Shown here: piece by piece, positions 1-8,699 of the stretch
How the letters are laid out: each line of letters starts with the position of its first letter
Numbering within the stretch: the first letter of the stretch is position 1
Assembly: GCA_965247635.1 (NCBI GenBank)
Contig: CBDFHJ010000009.1
Span: forward strand, 496,001-560,000
Source: CBDFHJ01 sp965247635
Lineage (GTDB): Bacteria > Chloroflexota > Dehalococcoidia > Lucifugimonadales > Australimonadaceae
Direction: 5' to 3'
Length of the DNA: 64,000 nucleotides
Notes under the pieces: generated by a model
What the model was told of the DNA's origin: nothing
Seen by the model: only the letters and a program-made list of their open reading frames with translations
The model's database searches: none
Made by a program: the position numbers and the translations under genes

Positions 1-452
1 TCCTGGCTCACAGGCTTCAGCAAGATATGACGGCCGACTCCTTCATCGAGGTGGTCCAGGATGCTGTGGACACGACCAGCATGGACCAAGTTCCAGTCAC
101 AGACCGCACCAGGCTGCTGAGTGACAACGGTCCAGGCTATGTCTCAAGAGCATTCAGGGACTACCTGGGGATGGTTGGCATCAAGCACATCCTAGCAACT
201 CCTTTCCACCCTCAGACCAACGGGAAGCTGGAGCGCTACCACCAGACCATCAAACGGGACGTCAACCAGGTGCCTTATGAGTTGCCCGCCGACCTTGAGG
301 CTGCTATCGCGGCCTTCGTCAGCTACTACAACTACCGGCGCTATCACAAGGCTCTGGGCAACGTGACACCATCAGACGTGCTCAAGGGAAGACGGCAAGA
401 GATCCTACAACGCAGGAAGGAGGTGAAGGCTCAAACCACCGAACGGCGATGA
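1..452 (+). CDS. IS3-family transposase OrfB, C-terminal part
   Basis: An open frame enters from the window edge at base 3. It carries the rve-type integrase core: the second catalytic Asp in LLSDNGPGY and the catalytic Glu in TNGKLERYHQ. The first Asp (WATDASY in full copies) lies upstream of the window. The frame stops about 17 residues earlier than in copy D because of a CGA-to-TGA change. The function is DDE strand transfer of this IS. Confidence 0.9.
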   Translation, partial: LAHRLQQDMTADSFIEVVQDAVDTTSMDQVPVTDRTRLLSDNGPGYVSRAFRDYLGMVGIKHILATPFHPQTNGKLERYHQTIKRDVNQVPYELPADLEAAIAAFVSYYNYRRYHKALGNVTPSDVLKGRRQEILQRRKEVKAQTTERR

Positions 453-546
453 CGCTACAACAGGGCCCTCAGGGAGCTCGCCAGACCTCCATCCAGCCCC
501 TGATCTCTCGGCTCCCAATGTGTCCCACTTTTGCTGGTTGCTAACA
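1..546 (+). mobile_element. IS3-family element, copy A (partial, right part only)
   Basis: This is the 3' part of an element present four times in the window; the window begins inside it. It ends in the same terminal repeat as the other copies, reading GTGGGACACA inward on the opposite strand, with the tip at TGTTAGC. Complete copies B and D are 1545 bp. No short target duplication is seen at the visible end. Like copy B, it has a TGA replacing a CGA near the end of orfB, so A and B are the more closely related pair. Confidence 0.9.
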
Positions 547-690
547 CTTCAACTTGCCGTCCCGAGCGATCTCCTGTACACGGGTAAGACACCGCCAGTG
601 TTCCCTCAAATCTCGCGCCCCGTGAGGGAGGCTGTCAGCGAGCGTTTAGAGTACGGTTGACAGGAGCCCAGCCCATGTCGCACTATCTTG
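547..690. other. Intergenic DNA, no gene seen
   Basis: The stretch between the end of IS3 copy A and the toxin-antitoxin promoter region. I see no ORF with coding character, RNA gene or clear hairpin. Confidence 0.5.
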
Positions 691-706
691 GTAAGACTCG
701 ATAACA
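691..706 (+). promoter_or_regulatory. Conserved motif upstream of toxin-antitoxin operon 1
   Basis: GTAAGACTCGATAACA lies 10 bases upstream of the antitoxin ATG. The same 16-mer with one substitution (GTAAGACTCGGTAACA) precedes the second, related toxin-antitoxin operon near 47.47 kb. Conservation in otherwise dissimilar upstream DNA suggests an operator for the ribbon-helix-helix antitoxin, or a promoter element; this is inference. Confidence 0.5.
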
Positions 707-716
707 AGAGGTGAAT

Positions 717-974
717 ATGCCGCGAACGACCAAGACCATCACCTTCTCCTTGCCACCAGAGATGGCTAACCGGGTGGACGAGGTGATGAAGCAGCAGGGA
801 CGGTCCAGGAGCGAGTTTCTTCGAGAGGCGGTGCTCCGCTACATTGAGGAGTGCGAGTGGAGACAGCTGCTCCAGTACGGAGAGGAGCGGGCCAGGGAGA
901 AAGGCATCGGCCCCGAGGACGTGGCTGGTCTGGTGGAAGAGTACCGGGCCGAGGTCAGTTCCTCCCGTACATGA
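717..974 (+). CDS. Ribbon-helix-helix (CopG/MetJ-type) antitoxin
   Basis: An 85-residue protein with an N-terminal RHH DNA-binding segment: beta strand TKTITFSLP, then two helices through about residue 47, and a charged C-terminal tail that would bind the toxin. A GTG six bases upstream is possible. I chose ATG 717 because AAGAGGTG sits just before it and because homology with the second antitoxin begins at PRTTKTITF. Its stop overlaps the toxin start (ATGA), the usual coupled order with the antitoxin first. RHH antitoxins normally neutralise the partner PIN RNase and autorepress the operon; the motif at 691-706 is a candidate operator. Confidence 0.85.
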   Translation: MPRTTKTITFSLPPEMANRVDEVMKQQGRSRSEFLREAVLRYIEECEWRQLLQYGEERAREKGIGPEDVAGLVEEYRAEVSSSRT

Positions 975-1342
975 GAGTCGTCCTAGACACCAACGTCATA
1001 GTCTCCGGTCTGAACTTCCCAGGCAACGAGCGCCTCGTTCTCGAACTGGCTCTCAGGGGACGGTTCGAGTTGTGCCTGTCCCCCTTCATCTTGGAGGAGG
1101 TTGCCGGGGTACTTGGACGCAAGTTCGATTGGACCGAGGAACGCTCGTCCCAGGCTCTCAGGGCGCTGGGGGATGCGGCCACCATCGTCGAACCCCGCCG
1201 GCTTCCGGAGGTGACCGAGGGCGGCCACGCCGACAACCGCATCCTGGAGTGCGCTGTGGAGGCTTCCGCCGACTACCTGGTGACCGGTGATCGGCGGCAT
1301 CTGTTGCCTCTTGAGGGGCATCAGGGGAGGTTGCGTCAATAG
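971..1342 (+). CDS. PIN-domain toxin (COG1569-like), C-terminus replaced by an IS end
   Basis: A PIN-family ribonuclease toxin. Acidic residues of the fold are visible: Asp6 in VVLDTNVIVS, Glu in FILEE, Asp in HADNRILE and Asp in VTGDRRHL. The second copy in this window is 134 residues and ends in ILNAPRFLSALEG. Here the native sequence stops at about residue 118, and the last five codons (GRLRQ) come from the terminal repeat of IS256 copy 1, which inserted at base 1327. The acidic core is retained but the last helix/strand is lost, so activity is uncertain. The ATG overlaps the antitoxin stop by four bases. Confidence 0.8.
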   Translation: MRVVLDTNVIVSGLNFPGNERLVLELALRGRFELCLSPFILEEVAGVLGRKFDWTEERSSQALRALGDAATIVEPRRLPEVTEGGHADNRILECAVEASADYLVTGDRRHLLPLEGHQGRLRQ

Positions 1343-2694
1343 GTGTGTAAACGACATCAGGCGGCGACCTTCTCAGCCGTTGATTCAATGGCGATTCCAT
1401 CCGCATACTGTGCACCGAGATAGACGTCTTCGATCAACTCAGGGGCCTTCAGACGCCTGAAGCGCTGTTCGGCGACCATCAACATTTTCCAGATCACCGC
1501 TATCGCCCGATCGACCCTCTTGTAGCGCTTGGCGGCATCGGTCCGAAGCCTGAGGGCCGCGAAGGGTGATTCTACCGGGTTCGTCGTGCGAAGGTGCCCC
1601 CAGTGCTCCTTTGGGAAGTCATAGAAGGTGACCATGCGGTCCCAGTCCCGCTCCAAGGCCTCTGAGGCCGCCTCGTAGGAATGGTCGCCGCACCACCTGG
1701 TGAACACCGTCCTGAGCCGCTCAGCCTCTGTCCGAGTCGGCGCGTAGGGGATAGTACGCAGCATGAGCTTGGCCTGGTCCTGTTGTCGCTTTGGAAGCTT
1801 GGCGAGCACGTTTACGATCTTGTGGTTCCAGCAGCGTTGCTCTGCCGCCTGCGGATAGACGTTGCGCAGAGCTCCTCAGATGCCCAGGTGTCCGTCCCCA
1901 ACCACCAGCCTCGGGCACTCCAGCCCGCGGCGCCTCATGTCCCTGAGCACATCGGACCAGTTCTCTGTGGACTCCCTGTATCCGGGAACAGCGCTCACCA
2001 CCACCTTGCTCCCGTCGCTCAGGGCCGCCACCACCACCAGTACTGCCGCCTTCTCCTTCTCAAGACCAGCCTTGACGTAGACTCCATCCACCCACATGTA
2101 GACCACTTCCAGGTCATCTAGGGGCCGGCTGCGCCATTGGGCAAGCTCATCGTTCCACTTGGACTTCAACCGGGCCACCGTGCTCGCCGATACCGGTGCG
2201 TCCTCTCCCAGCAGCCCCCGCAAAGCCAGATCGAAGTCGCCTTCGGATAGACCGTGCAGGTACAGCTCGGGGATCAACTCAGCAACCTTCCTGGTCCTGT
2301 TGACGAACAGCGGCAGCAGCCGGCTCTCGAACTGCTCCTCGGTATCGCGGACTCGCGGCCGCCTCAGCTGTATCGTTCCCGAACTCAGCGTAAGCCTCCG
2401 GGCTCTGCCGTATCCGTTCCGATAGCCGGTATCGTTGTCCGAGTCGGATCTGAGCGCCGACTTCGCCCTTCCCAGAAACGCCGTCACCTCCTCCTCCAGC
2501 AACTCCTGGATCAGCCTCTGGACCTGGCTTCGCACCCAATCCTCCAACTGCTCCCACTCCGGCCTTGACTCCGACCTACTCTCAGTGCTTTCCTTCCTCA
2601 TGGGCGGTCTATCTCCTCTCTTGGGCCTCGAGCCCGTGTTGTTCAGAGAGAGGGTACACCGCCTGACTGTTTACACACTTTTTGAAGATACCTC
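1327..2694 (-). mobile_element. IS256-family element, copy 1
   Basis: A full-length 1368-bp element. Its ends begin GAGGTTGCGTCAATAGG on one side and GAGGTATCTTC on the other, followed in both by GTGTGTAAAC. Five copies are in the window, four of them full length. The 8 bases flanking the ends (CATCAGGG and GAAGGATG) do not match, so one flank has been rearranged since insertion. It truncates the PIN toxin on one side and abuts an IS3 remnant on the other. Confidence 0.9.
1357..2601 (-). pseudogene. IS256-family (mutator-type) transposase with nonsense mutation
   Basis: The 414-codon frame of the intact copies is interrupted at about 1876-1878, where the Trp codon in GDGHLGIWGAL is TGA instead of TGG. 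The N-terminal 241 residues and the C-terminal 150 residues stay open. The DDE residues fall on both sides: Asp in YMWVDGVYVK and Asp in VVGDGHLG before the stop, Glu in TTNPVES after it. The product is therefore presumably inactive, though the element could be moved in trans by its sister copies. Confidence 0.85.
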
Positions 2695-2826
2695 GAAGGA
2701 TGTGCAAGCCCAGACAATCGACAGGCGACGGAGCTACAACAAGACCCTCAGGGAGCTCACCCTCAGCTCTTCATAACAATAATCTTCTCGGGTCCCGATC
2801 TGTCCCACTTTTGCTGATTGACAACA
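2695..2826 (+). mobile_element. Remnant of a diverged IS3-family element (3' end)
   Basis: The stretch encodes only the tail of an OrfB (QAQTIDRRRSYNKTLRELT, about 25 codons to the TAA at 2776). This resembles KAQTTERRRRYNRALRELA of the complete IS3 copies. It then ends in a terminal repeat (GTCCCACTTTTGCTGATTG, tip ACAACA) related to theirs but diverged. It is an older relative, cut on the left by IS256 copy 1 and itself inserted in the mutator transposase to the right. Confidence 0.75.
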
Positions 2827-3390
2827 CCCAATGATCTCCCGCTTGCCCTCGCCATTGACCGCCGTTGCCACCACCACGCTGACGTTGACGATCCTGCCGT
2901 CCTCCCTGACCTTCTGGGTCAGTGCGTCCAGCCACAGGTAAGGGTAGGGTCCACCGTCCAGCGGACGGTCCAGGAAGCCATCCACCACCACGTCCAGCTC
3001 CTGACAGATACGCGACACCTGGCTCTTGGAGATACCCTCACACCTCAGGGCCTTGACCAGGTCATCCACCCGCCTTGTGGATACCCCTTCCACGTAGGCC
3101 TGCTGAATGACCGCCAGCAGAGCTCGCTCGCTGCGACGCCGTGGCTCCAGCAGGCTCGGGAAGTAGCTCCCCTCTCGAAGCTTCGGGATGTGCAGCTCCA
3201 TAGTCCCTACCCGGGTATCCCACGCCCGGGACCGATACCCGTTGCGCTGCGTGACCCGCTCAGGGCTGCGTTCTCCATACCCAGCACCGGTCCTCGCAGA
3301 CATCTCCGCATCCATGACCCCCTCTACCAGCACTCTCAGAGCCTCCCGTAGGAAGTCCACGTCACCGTCCATTCCCCCCTTGCGCAACAA
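2827..3390 (-). pseudogene. Truncated mutator-type (Transposase_mut) transposase, different IS
   Basis: The N-terminal ~188 codons of an IS256-superfamily transposase clearly distinct from the five-copy element. It has the mutator N-terminal region (EGVMDAEMSARTGAGYGER, QRNGYRSRAW) and the first catalytic Asp in PYLWLDALTQKV. The frame is cut after EGKREIIG by the IS3 remnant's terminal repeat; the residues that follow are IS sequence. The remaining two thirds are absent, so it is inactive. Confidence 0.8.
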
Positions 3391-3504
3391 CTCCAGCAGG
3401 TCCTCCTTTCTCGAGCTTTCTTCTTTGCCTGCTAAGGATGACGCGGTGGTTTCTCTTTCTCCAGACCCTCTCCCTCTTACACCACTTCCTGGGACTCTAC
3501 TCCC

Positions 3505-3640
3505 AACGCTCTCCGGCGCATTGGGGCGATTGTGGAGGAGCCAAGCTTCTACCCCTACCTCAGCGGACGCAACAACCTTCGCTATTTCCAGGGCATCGGC
3601 GATACTGAGGGCTTGGAGAACAGTTTCTTATGGGAGGGGA
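3505..3640 (+). pseudogene. Fragment of an ABC transporter ATP-binding gene
   Basis: About 30 codons starting near 3512 read RIGAIVEEPSFYPYLSG followed by RNNLRYFQGI. This is the characteristic segment after Walker A in ABC-2/bacitracin-type ATPases. No Walker A, signature motif or Walker B is in frame nearby. It is a decayed remnant and probably belonged with the permease remnant just downstream. Confidence 0.65.
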
Positions 3641-3739
3641 CGTGGCCGAAGTCTTCGGCAGAGCCTGCTTCTCCGTACTCCCCTACGGGGCCCTTGTGGG
3701 CCTTGTGGCAGTGGCGACTCGCTCCTCTGCGGCGGGATG

Positions 3740-4023
3740 GGCGTAGGCCTAGGGCACTATTTCTTTGAGCAGATCTTCCTAGGCATCTTCATCAATCTCT
3801 TCGACTGGTTCCAGAACGTGGCGGACTTCCTGCTGATCTATAATATCGGCGCATGAGCGGTGGAGATGCAGAAGGAGCGAGTGGCGCCATCGGTGGCACT
3901 CTAGGCGATGCTCCGGGGGAGCTCCTTGCCTTTCTGGTGCTTGCGGCCTACGCTCTCGTCTTGGGCGGATTGGCCTTCTACCTTTTCCACCGCCGTGATA
4001 TCCCCGGCGCCAGCAGGTCGTAG
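3740..4023 (+). pseudogene. Remnant of an ABC-2 type permease C-terminus
   Basis: One frame gives a hydrophobic segment (HYFFEQIFLGIFINLFDW, then NVADFLLIYNIGA) that stops at TGA 3854. Shifted by one base, the frame continues through LLAFLVLAAYALVLGGLAF to the typical ABC-2 permease ending FHRRDIPGA and a TAG at 4021-4023. A one-base loss at the junction explains the break. Together with the ATPase fragment upstream it is the relic of a two-gene exporter comparable to the intact pair at 30.4-32.1 kb. Confidence 0.6.
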
Positions 4024-4204
4024 GAACCCGTTAGGGAGTTGGGCCCTCGCTGGAGTTCGGACAGCCTGAACACATCGGTTGGTACCGTTTTGGCTGGAGT
4101 GCGCCTGTGCGATGCTCTTAGGAATAGCCTTCGACAAGCTCAGGACGAATGGGCCGGGGCCCTCTAGCCCTTTGCTACAGGGGAGATTGGGTTGGAGTAG
4201 CAAA
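4024..4204. other. Intergenic DNA with one REP-like motif
   Basis: The region downstream of the aap operon. It contains CCTTCGACAAGCTCAGGACG near 4130-4149, a member of the dispersed TCGACAAGCTC hairpin family found again near 32.6, 40.1 and 42.1 kb. I see no gene. Confidence 0.5.
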
Positions 4205-4957
4205 TTAGTGGGTGAGGATCTTGCTTAGAAAGAGTTTGGTGCGGGACTCTCGCGGGCTGGTGAAGAACTCCTCAGAGGTTCCGACTTCGACTATCTCGCC
4301 CTCATCCATGAAGATCACGCGGTCGGCGACGTTCCTTGCGAAGCTCATCTCGTGGGTAACGCAGATCATGGTCATACCGGACGCAGCCAACTCGCCCATC
4401 ACCTTGAGGACCTCGTTGATCATCTCCGGGTCGAGCGCGGAGGTGGGCTCGTCGAACATCATCAGCTTGGGGTTCATCGCGAGAGCGCGGGCGATGGCGA
4501 CGCGCTGCTGCTGGCCGCCTGAGAGCTGGCCGGGGTATTTCTCCGCCTGTTCAGGTATACCTACGCGGCGCAGCAGTTGGAGCGCGAGCTCCTCCGCCTG
4601 CTTCTGCGGCATATGGCGGACCTTCTGCGGCGCGAGTGTTATGTTGCGCATGACGGTGAGGTGCGGGAAGAGGTTGAACTGCTGAAAGACCATCCCCGTG
4701 TCGGCCCGTATCTTGGCGAGAGTGCGAGCGTCGTCTGTCAGCTCGACGCCGTCAACGATGATCCGGCCGAAATCGTGTCGCTCGAGCTGATTTATGGTTC
4801 TGAGCAGGGTCGATTTGCCTGAGCCAGAAGGCCCGATGATGACGACGACCTCGCCCTTGATCACTGAGACGTCGACTTCTTTCAGAGCAGTGAAATCGCC
4901 GTAGCGCTTCACCACTCTCTCTAGGCGGAGTATCTCTTTGCCACTCTGTTTTGCCAT
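4205..4957 (-). CDS. aapP: General amino-acid ABC transporter, ATP-binding subunit
   Basis: A 250-residue cytoplasmic ATPase of the polar amino-acid uptake family (GlnQ/AapP). Walker A GPSGSGKST is at residues 42-50, the Q-loop is in GMVFQQFNLFPH, the signature LSGGQQQR is at about 145-152 and Walker B LMMFDE at 165-170, followed by the D-loop SALDPE and the switch His in CVTHE. All ATPase motifs are intact. The start ATG follows GAGAGGACC, 28 bases after the aapM stop. As the last gene of the J-Q-M-P order, it would power import through the two permeases encoded upstream. Confidence 0.93.
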   Translation of the reverse strand: MAKQSGKEILRLERVVKRYGDFTALKEVDVSVIKGEVVVIIGPSGSGKSTLLRTINQLERHDFGRIIVDGVELTDDARTLAKIRADTGMVFQQFNLFPHLTVMRNITLAPQKVRHMPQKQAEELALQLLRRVGIPEQAEKYPGQLSGGQQQRVAIARALAMNPKLMMFDEPTSALDPEMINEVLKVMGELAASGMTMICVTHEMSFARNVADRVIFMDEGEIVEVGTSEEFFTSPRESRTKLFLSKILTH

Positions 4958-4985
4958 GTACCGGTCCTCTCTATAACCCGGTCCG

Positions 4986-6329
4986 TTATCTCGTGCCCAG
5001 TCCTAATCGGGTTTCCGCCGCTCCGCCAAGCCGGGATAACAGATACGAAACCAGCCAGTATATGAGCCCGACCACAATATATATCTCGAAGAAAGCACCC
5101 TCCGCTATGTCCGTTTGGCCCCCGAGGATCTTCTTCGCCTCTTCCAGTGTGTTGACGAGCGATATTGCGGCGAGTAGCGCTGTATCTTTCCATAGGGCGA
5201 TGAAGCGCCCGATAATTGCCGGGATAACCGACTTGATCGCTTGCGGCAGGATGATGAAGATGTACTTCTGCGCCGCGGAAAGACCTATCGCCTCAGACGC
5301 TTCATGCTGGCCACGCGGTATGGACTGGAGTCCGCCTCGCAAAACCTCAGCGATGTAGGCCCCGCCGAAGAAGGCAAAAACGATCATGACTCGATATACG
5401 AGGTCGATGTTGCTGAACGCTTCGCCGATAGGTCCGAACTCATCATCGAGGAACGTGGCGAACAGTAGCCAGACGAGCAGCGGGGCAGCGCGCACGACCT
5501 CGATGTAGCCGACGGCGGAGAACCGTATAGTCCAGTACGGAGAGGCGCGGCCCAACGCCAGCCCGAGGCCGATGAAGAAGGAGAAGAATCCCCCCACGGC
5601 AAACACCAGCAGGTCGAGGAATGCGCTCTCCCAGTGGCTGCTGGACACCCCCAACTGGAGCAAGACGATCATCGGGATGAGCAGGACCCACGCTGCGCCG
5701 ATCGCCTGAAGCAGTATCGGATTGCTTCTCCATCTGGAGAGGCGCCTGCCCGCCCAAGCTCCTCCTATCAGGACCGCAAGGAGCCCAGCGAGTAGCAGCC
5801 AAGATGTACCGAACGGGATTGCGAGTCCCAGTGAGAGCGAGTAGAGCCAGCGGGGTGCCCAGCCACGCTCCCACACCAGCTCTCTATGGACACCGCTCAC
5901 GATTGTGGTCTGTCCCGTGGACTGTATCTCTTGGGTGTACTGTCCCTCCTGGATCTGCAGATCGGTCCCCAGGCCGAGCGTGAGAATTATCACCGCCACC
6001 GCACCGATCGCCACTATGTAGGGCCGCAATCTTCCGATCCAGACGCCATAGGTAAGGGCAACCAGGATTACCACGATGAAGAGGGATATCCATATCCGGA
6101 AGGTGTCCTCCGCAGGATAACTGCCGACGAAGAACAGCTTTCGGTTGATCGCGACGAGGCCCCAGTTGGCCTGGAACAGAACGAACCTCAGCATCAGGAA
6201 TCCGGCGATACCGCCAGCCGCTATGGTGGCTAAGCTGAGGACGGAGTTACGCCGTGAATTGAACAGGTTTGTCCTTGCCCTGGTCAGACAGCTGGAGACG
6301 ATGGAGCGATACGCTGCAGATGTCGTCAT
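4986..6329 (-). CDS. aapM: General amino-acid ABC transporter, permease subunit M
   Basis: A 447-residue inner-membrane permease of the HisM/AapM type. N-terminal hydrophobic segments and a long insert precede a C-terminal binding-protein-dependent transport domain. The EAA loop that contacts the ATPase reads EASEAIGLSAAQKYIFIILP at about residues 343-362, followed by QAIKSVIPAIIG. The large N-terminal region with extra membrane segments is typical of AapM and absent from short HisM proteins. The start overlaps the stop of aapQ by four bases (ATGA), so the two permeases are translationally coupled and form the heterodimeric channel. Confidence 0.9.
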   Translation of the reverse strand: MTTSAAYRSIVSSCLTRARTNLFNSRRNSVLSLATIAAGGIAGFLMLRFVLFQANWGLVAINRKLFFVGSYPAEDTFRIWISLFIVVILVALTYGVWIGRLRPYIVAIGAVAVIILTLGLGTDLQIQEGQYTQEIQSTGQTTIVSGVHRELVWERGWAPRWLYSLSLGLAIPFGTSWLLLAGLLAVLIGGAWAGRRLSRWRSNPILLQAIGAAWVLLIPMIVLLQLGVSSSHWESAFLDLLVFAVGGFFSFFIGLGLALGRASPYWTIRFSAVGYIEVVRAAPLLVWLLFATFLDDEFGPIGEAFSNIDLVYRVMIVFAFFGGAYIAEVLRGGLQSIPRGQHEASEAIGLSAAQKYIFIILPQAIKSVIPAIIGRFIALWKDTALLAAISLVNTLEEAKKILGGQTDIAEGAFFEIYIVVGLIYWLVSYLLSRLGGAAETRLGLGTR

Positions 6330-7489
6330 CTGATCTGGACTTTTCGGTTTATCGTATTCATGATCAGCGAGATGATGAGGTTCGTGATGACGAAAACGAA
6401 GAATATGAACAGGTATGTCTGCAGGAGGTTCCCGGTGTTGTTGATGATCCTATTGGATATCAGGACTATCTCGCCGTAGGCTATGGCATGCGCAAGCGTC
6501 GAGTCCTTGTTGGCGTTTTGGAATTCGTTGTTCAAAGAAGGAATCATGATCCGCAGGGCCTGGGGCAGAATGATCAGCGAGAAGCGCTGGTACGTTGATA
6601 ATCCAAGAGATGCGGAGGCTTCGGTCTGGCCGTGGGGAACCGCCTGGAGCGAGCCACGCACGATCTCAGCGATGTAGGCGCTTATGTAGAGGGTGAGCGA
6701 CACCAGCGCGCTCAGATAACCCAACCCGAGCAGATTGCCACCGGTATACGAGAAGAACCCGGACGCCGATTGAGTCACGTCAGGAAGAGTTAGGCGCACC
6801 GGGAAGAGCAGTCCGGCGTATGCCACCGCTCCTATGAGCACAAAGACCGCTGTTCCCCACACATTGGGGCGCAGGCTCTCGCCCGTCTTGGCCTCCCTGC
6901 GCGCACGGCTCCTCCTCACGAGCCACGCGCCCATGGCGGCGCCGAGCAACGCCACGGGCCACAGCCACCAGAGCGAACTGGCGGTCTCGAGCCAGGGGAT
7001 GGCCAGCCCGCGGTTGCTGATGTAGAGGAGACCGCTCCACCCTGAGCGCTCCTCTATCTTGGGCAGTCCCCTGGACACCGCGAAGGCGAAGAAGAACATG
7101 ATCAGCAGCAGGGGCAGGTTCCTGAACAGGTCGACGTAGAGCTTGCCCAGCCGGTTGACCATGGGATTGGAGGAGAGTCGGGCCACGCCAACAGCCAGGC
7201 CCAACATGGAGGAAAGGAAGATGGCAAAGACCACGACTGCTATGGTGTTGCCAGCACCTTTGAGCATCCCCAGCCATCTCGGGTCGCTCGCCTCTACGTC
7301 CAGGAACTGGAAGATCGAGCTGCGGTCCGGACTGCCGTAAGGCCCGAAGAGGAAGTCGAAATCGAAGAGGTTGATGGCTATGGAATAGCCGACGTAGCCC
7401 ACAACGATCCCGGAAGCGGCACCGACGATTAGATTGACCGCGAGGTAGCGCGAGCGTCTCTTGAACCAGATGTCTTTCAGGCGCTGCAT
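6326..7489 (-). CDS. aapQ: General amino-acid ABC transporter, permease subunit Q
   Basis: A 387-residue multi-pass permease. The family features are an N-terminal transmembrane segment (YLAVNLIVGAASGIVVGY), a hydrophilic insert, and the transport domain with EAA loop TEASASLGLSTYQRFSLIIL followed by PQALRIMIPSLNNEF. It starts at ATG 7489, 82 bases after the aapJ stop; an 11-bp hairpin occupies the gap. With AapM it should form the translocation pore. Its length and insert match AapQ rather than a generic HisQ. Confidence 0.9.
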   Translation of the reverse strand: MQRLKDIWFKRRSRYLAVNLIVGAASGIVVGYVGYSIAINLFDFDFLFGPYGSPDRSSIFQFLDVEASDPRWLGMLKGAGNTIAVVVFAIFLSSMLGLAVGVARLSSNPMVNRLGKLYVDLFRNLPLLLIMFFFAFAVSRGLPKIEERSGWSGLLYISNRGLAIPWLETASSLWWLWPVALLGAAMGAWLVRRSRARREAKTGESLRPNVWGTAVFVLIGAVAYAGLLFPVRLTLPDVTQSASGFFSYTGGNLLGLGYLSALVSLTLYISAYIAEIVRGSLQAVPHGQTEASASLGLSTYQRFSLIILPQALRIMIPSLNNEFQNANKDSTLAHAIAYGEIVLISNRIINNTGNLLQTYLFIFFVFVITNLIISLIMNTINRKVQIR

Positions 7490-7515
7490 CGTCGCTTCGC
7501 AATCACACGAAATCC

Positions 7516-7549
7516 AACGTATGGGCAGGGGTATGCCCGCCCATACGTT
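7516..7549 (-). promoter_or_regulatory. Intergenic hairpin between aapJ and aapQ
   Basis: A perfect 11-bp inverted repeat: AACGTATGGGC at 7516-7526 and GCCCATACGTT at 7539-7549, with a 12-base loop. It lies in the only sizeable gap of the operon, directly after the binding-protein gene. Such hairpins commonly protect or attenuate the message so that binding protein is made in excess over the permeases. No U-tract follows in the minus direction, so it need not be a full terminator. Confidence 0.7.
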
Positions 7550-7571
7550 CCGTCCTTGTCAGAAAGCGCTC

Positions 7572-8639
7572 TTAGCGCATCGGCGGGGCGTAGATCAGTC
7601 CGCCATCTAGATAGGAGGCGTTCAACGATCCGGCACGGGTGAGTCCTACGTGCTCGAGCGTACGGCTGTAGGCCTCACCGTAGTTGCCGACCTGATCGAT
7701 CACGCTCTGCATGAAGGTGCTGGCGATCTTGCCGTGTCCGATGCCCAGGTTGGTAGGAGGGCCGCCGTCGAATCCCACTCCCAGGAGACGGGCCACTGTG
7801 TTGTTCGGCGGGTTCGCCGCCATCTGACCCATATTATCCGAGGTGACCCCCTGCTCTTCGGCGACGATCATGCCATTCACTACCCAGCGCACCACATCTT
7901 CCCACTCCGAGTCGTAGTCGCGTACACTCGGACCGAGAGGTTCTTTGGAGAGCGTCTCGGGGAGCACGACGGCGTCGGTCCCGTCGGCCTTCAGGGTGAA
8001 CTGGTGGGCGCCCAGCTGCGACTTGTCTGACGACCAGGCGTCGCACTGATCGCTGAGGAATGCCGCACGGATCTCCGGGTTGGCCTGGAAAGTGAGCTCA
8101 GAGTAGGTGAGCCCCTGTTCAGAGAAGAAGTCGGAGACGGCACCTTGGGTGCTGGTGCCGTCCAGGATACAGATAGTGGCCCCGTCGAGCTCCTTAGCGC
8201 TGGACAGTCCGGCGCTCGCCTTCACCATGATGCCCGCGCCATCGTAGAAGGTGGTGGGTGCGAAGGCGACGTTGAGGTCGGCGTCGCGGCTGGCTGTCCA
8301 AGTGGTTGTGCGGATGAGCACGTCGATCTCTTTCGCGGCGAGCAGCTCGAAGCGGTTGGCGGAGGTGACTTCCTTGAACCCGACCTTGCTCCTGTCTCCG
8401 AAGACAGCCGCAGCCATCGCGTGGCAGTATTCAACGTCGTTACCTTGGGCCGTGCCGTCCGGGTTGAGCACGCCGAAGCCTGGGGTGTCAGCTTTGATGC
8501 CGCAGACGAGGTGTCCTCGATCGAGGATCTCATCAAGCGTGTTCTCTCGGGCCTCTCCTTCGGTGCCTCCACACGCAGCTATGGCTAGCAGCGCGACAAC
8601 TACTACCATCCCAGCGGGTAAACGTACGTACCTGTCCAT
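7572..8639 (-). CDS. aapJ: Amino-acid ABC transporter, substrate-binding lipoprotein
   Basis: A 355-residue extracytoplasmic solute-binding protein of the SBP_bac_3/AapJ type. A signal peptide ends in the lipobox IAAC (Cys23), so it is probably a lipoprotein. The start of the mature protein, TLDEILDRGHLVCGIKADTP, is diagnostic, and WSSDKSQL with the C-terminal pattern GNYGEAYSRTLE is also typical of AapJ. The track start could be seven codons earlier, but ATG 8639 is preceded at ideal spacing by AGGAGG. It is the first gene of the aapJQMP operon and captures amino acids for the permeases. Confidence 0.92.
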   Translation of the reverse strand: MDRYVRLPAGMVVVVALLAIAACGGTEGEARENTLDEILDRGHLVCGIKADTPGFGVLNPDGTAQGNDVEYCHAMAAAVFGDRSKVGFKEVTSANRFELLAAKEIDVLIRTTTWTASRDADLNVAFAPTTFYDGAGIMVKASAGLSSAKELDGATICILDGTSTQGAVSDFFSEQGLTYSELTFQANPEIRAAFLSDQCDAWSSDKSQLGAHQFTLKADGTDAVVLPETLSKEPLGPSVRDYDSEWEDVVRWVVNGMIVAEEQGVTSDNMGQMAANPPNNTVARLLGVGFDGGPPTNLGIGHGKIASTFMQSVIDQVGNYGEAYSRTLEHVGLTRAGSLNASYLDGGLIYAPPMR

Positions 8640-8699
8640 CTTGCCTCCTGACAACGACATCGGTTTTGGTTATTCGTCTCCTGATGGGTCACGTCCCGT

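Noticed and set aside
1876..1878. TGA read as Trp (recoded genetic code) in IS256 copy 1
   Set aside because: The other full-length copies have TGG at this site and TGA acts as a normal stop elsewhere, so it is a simple nonsense mutation.
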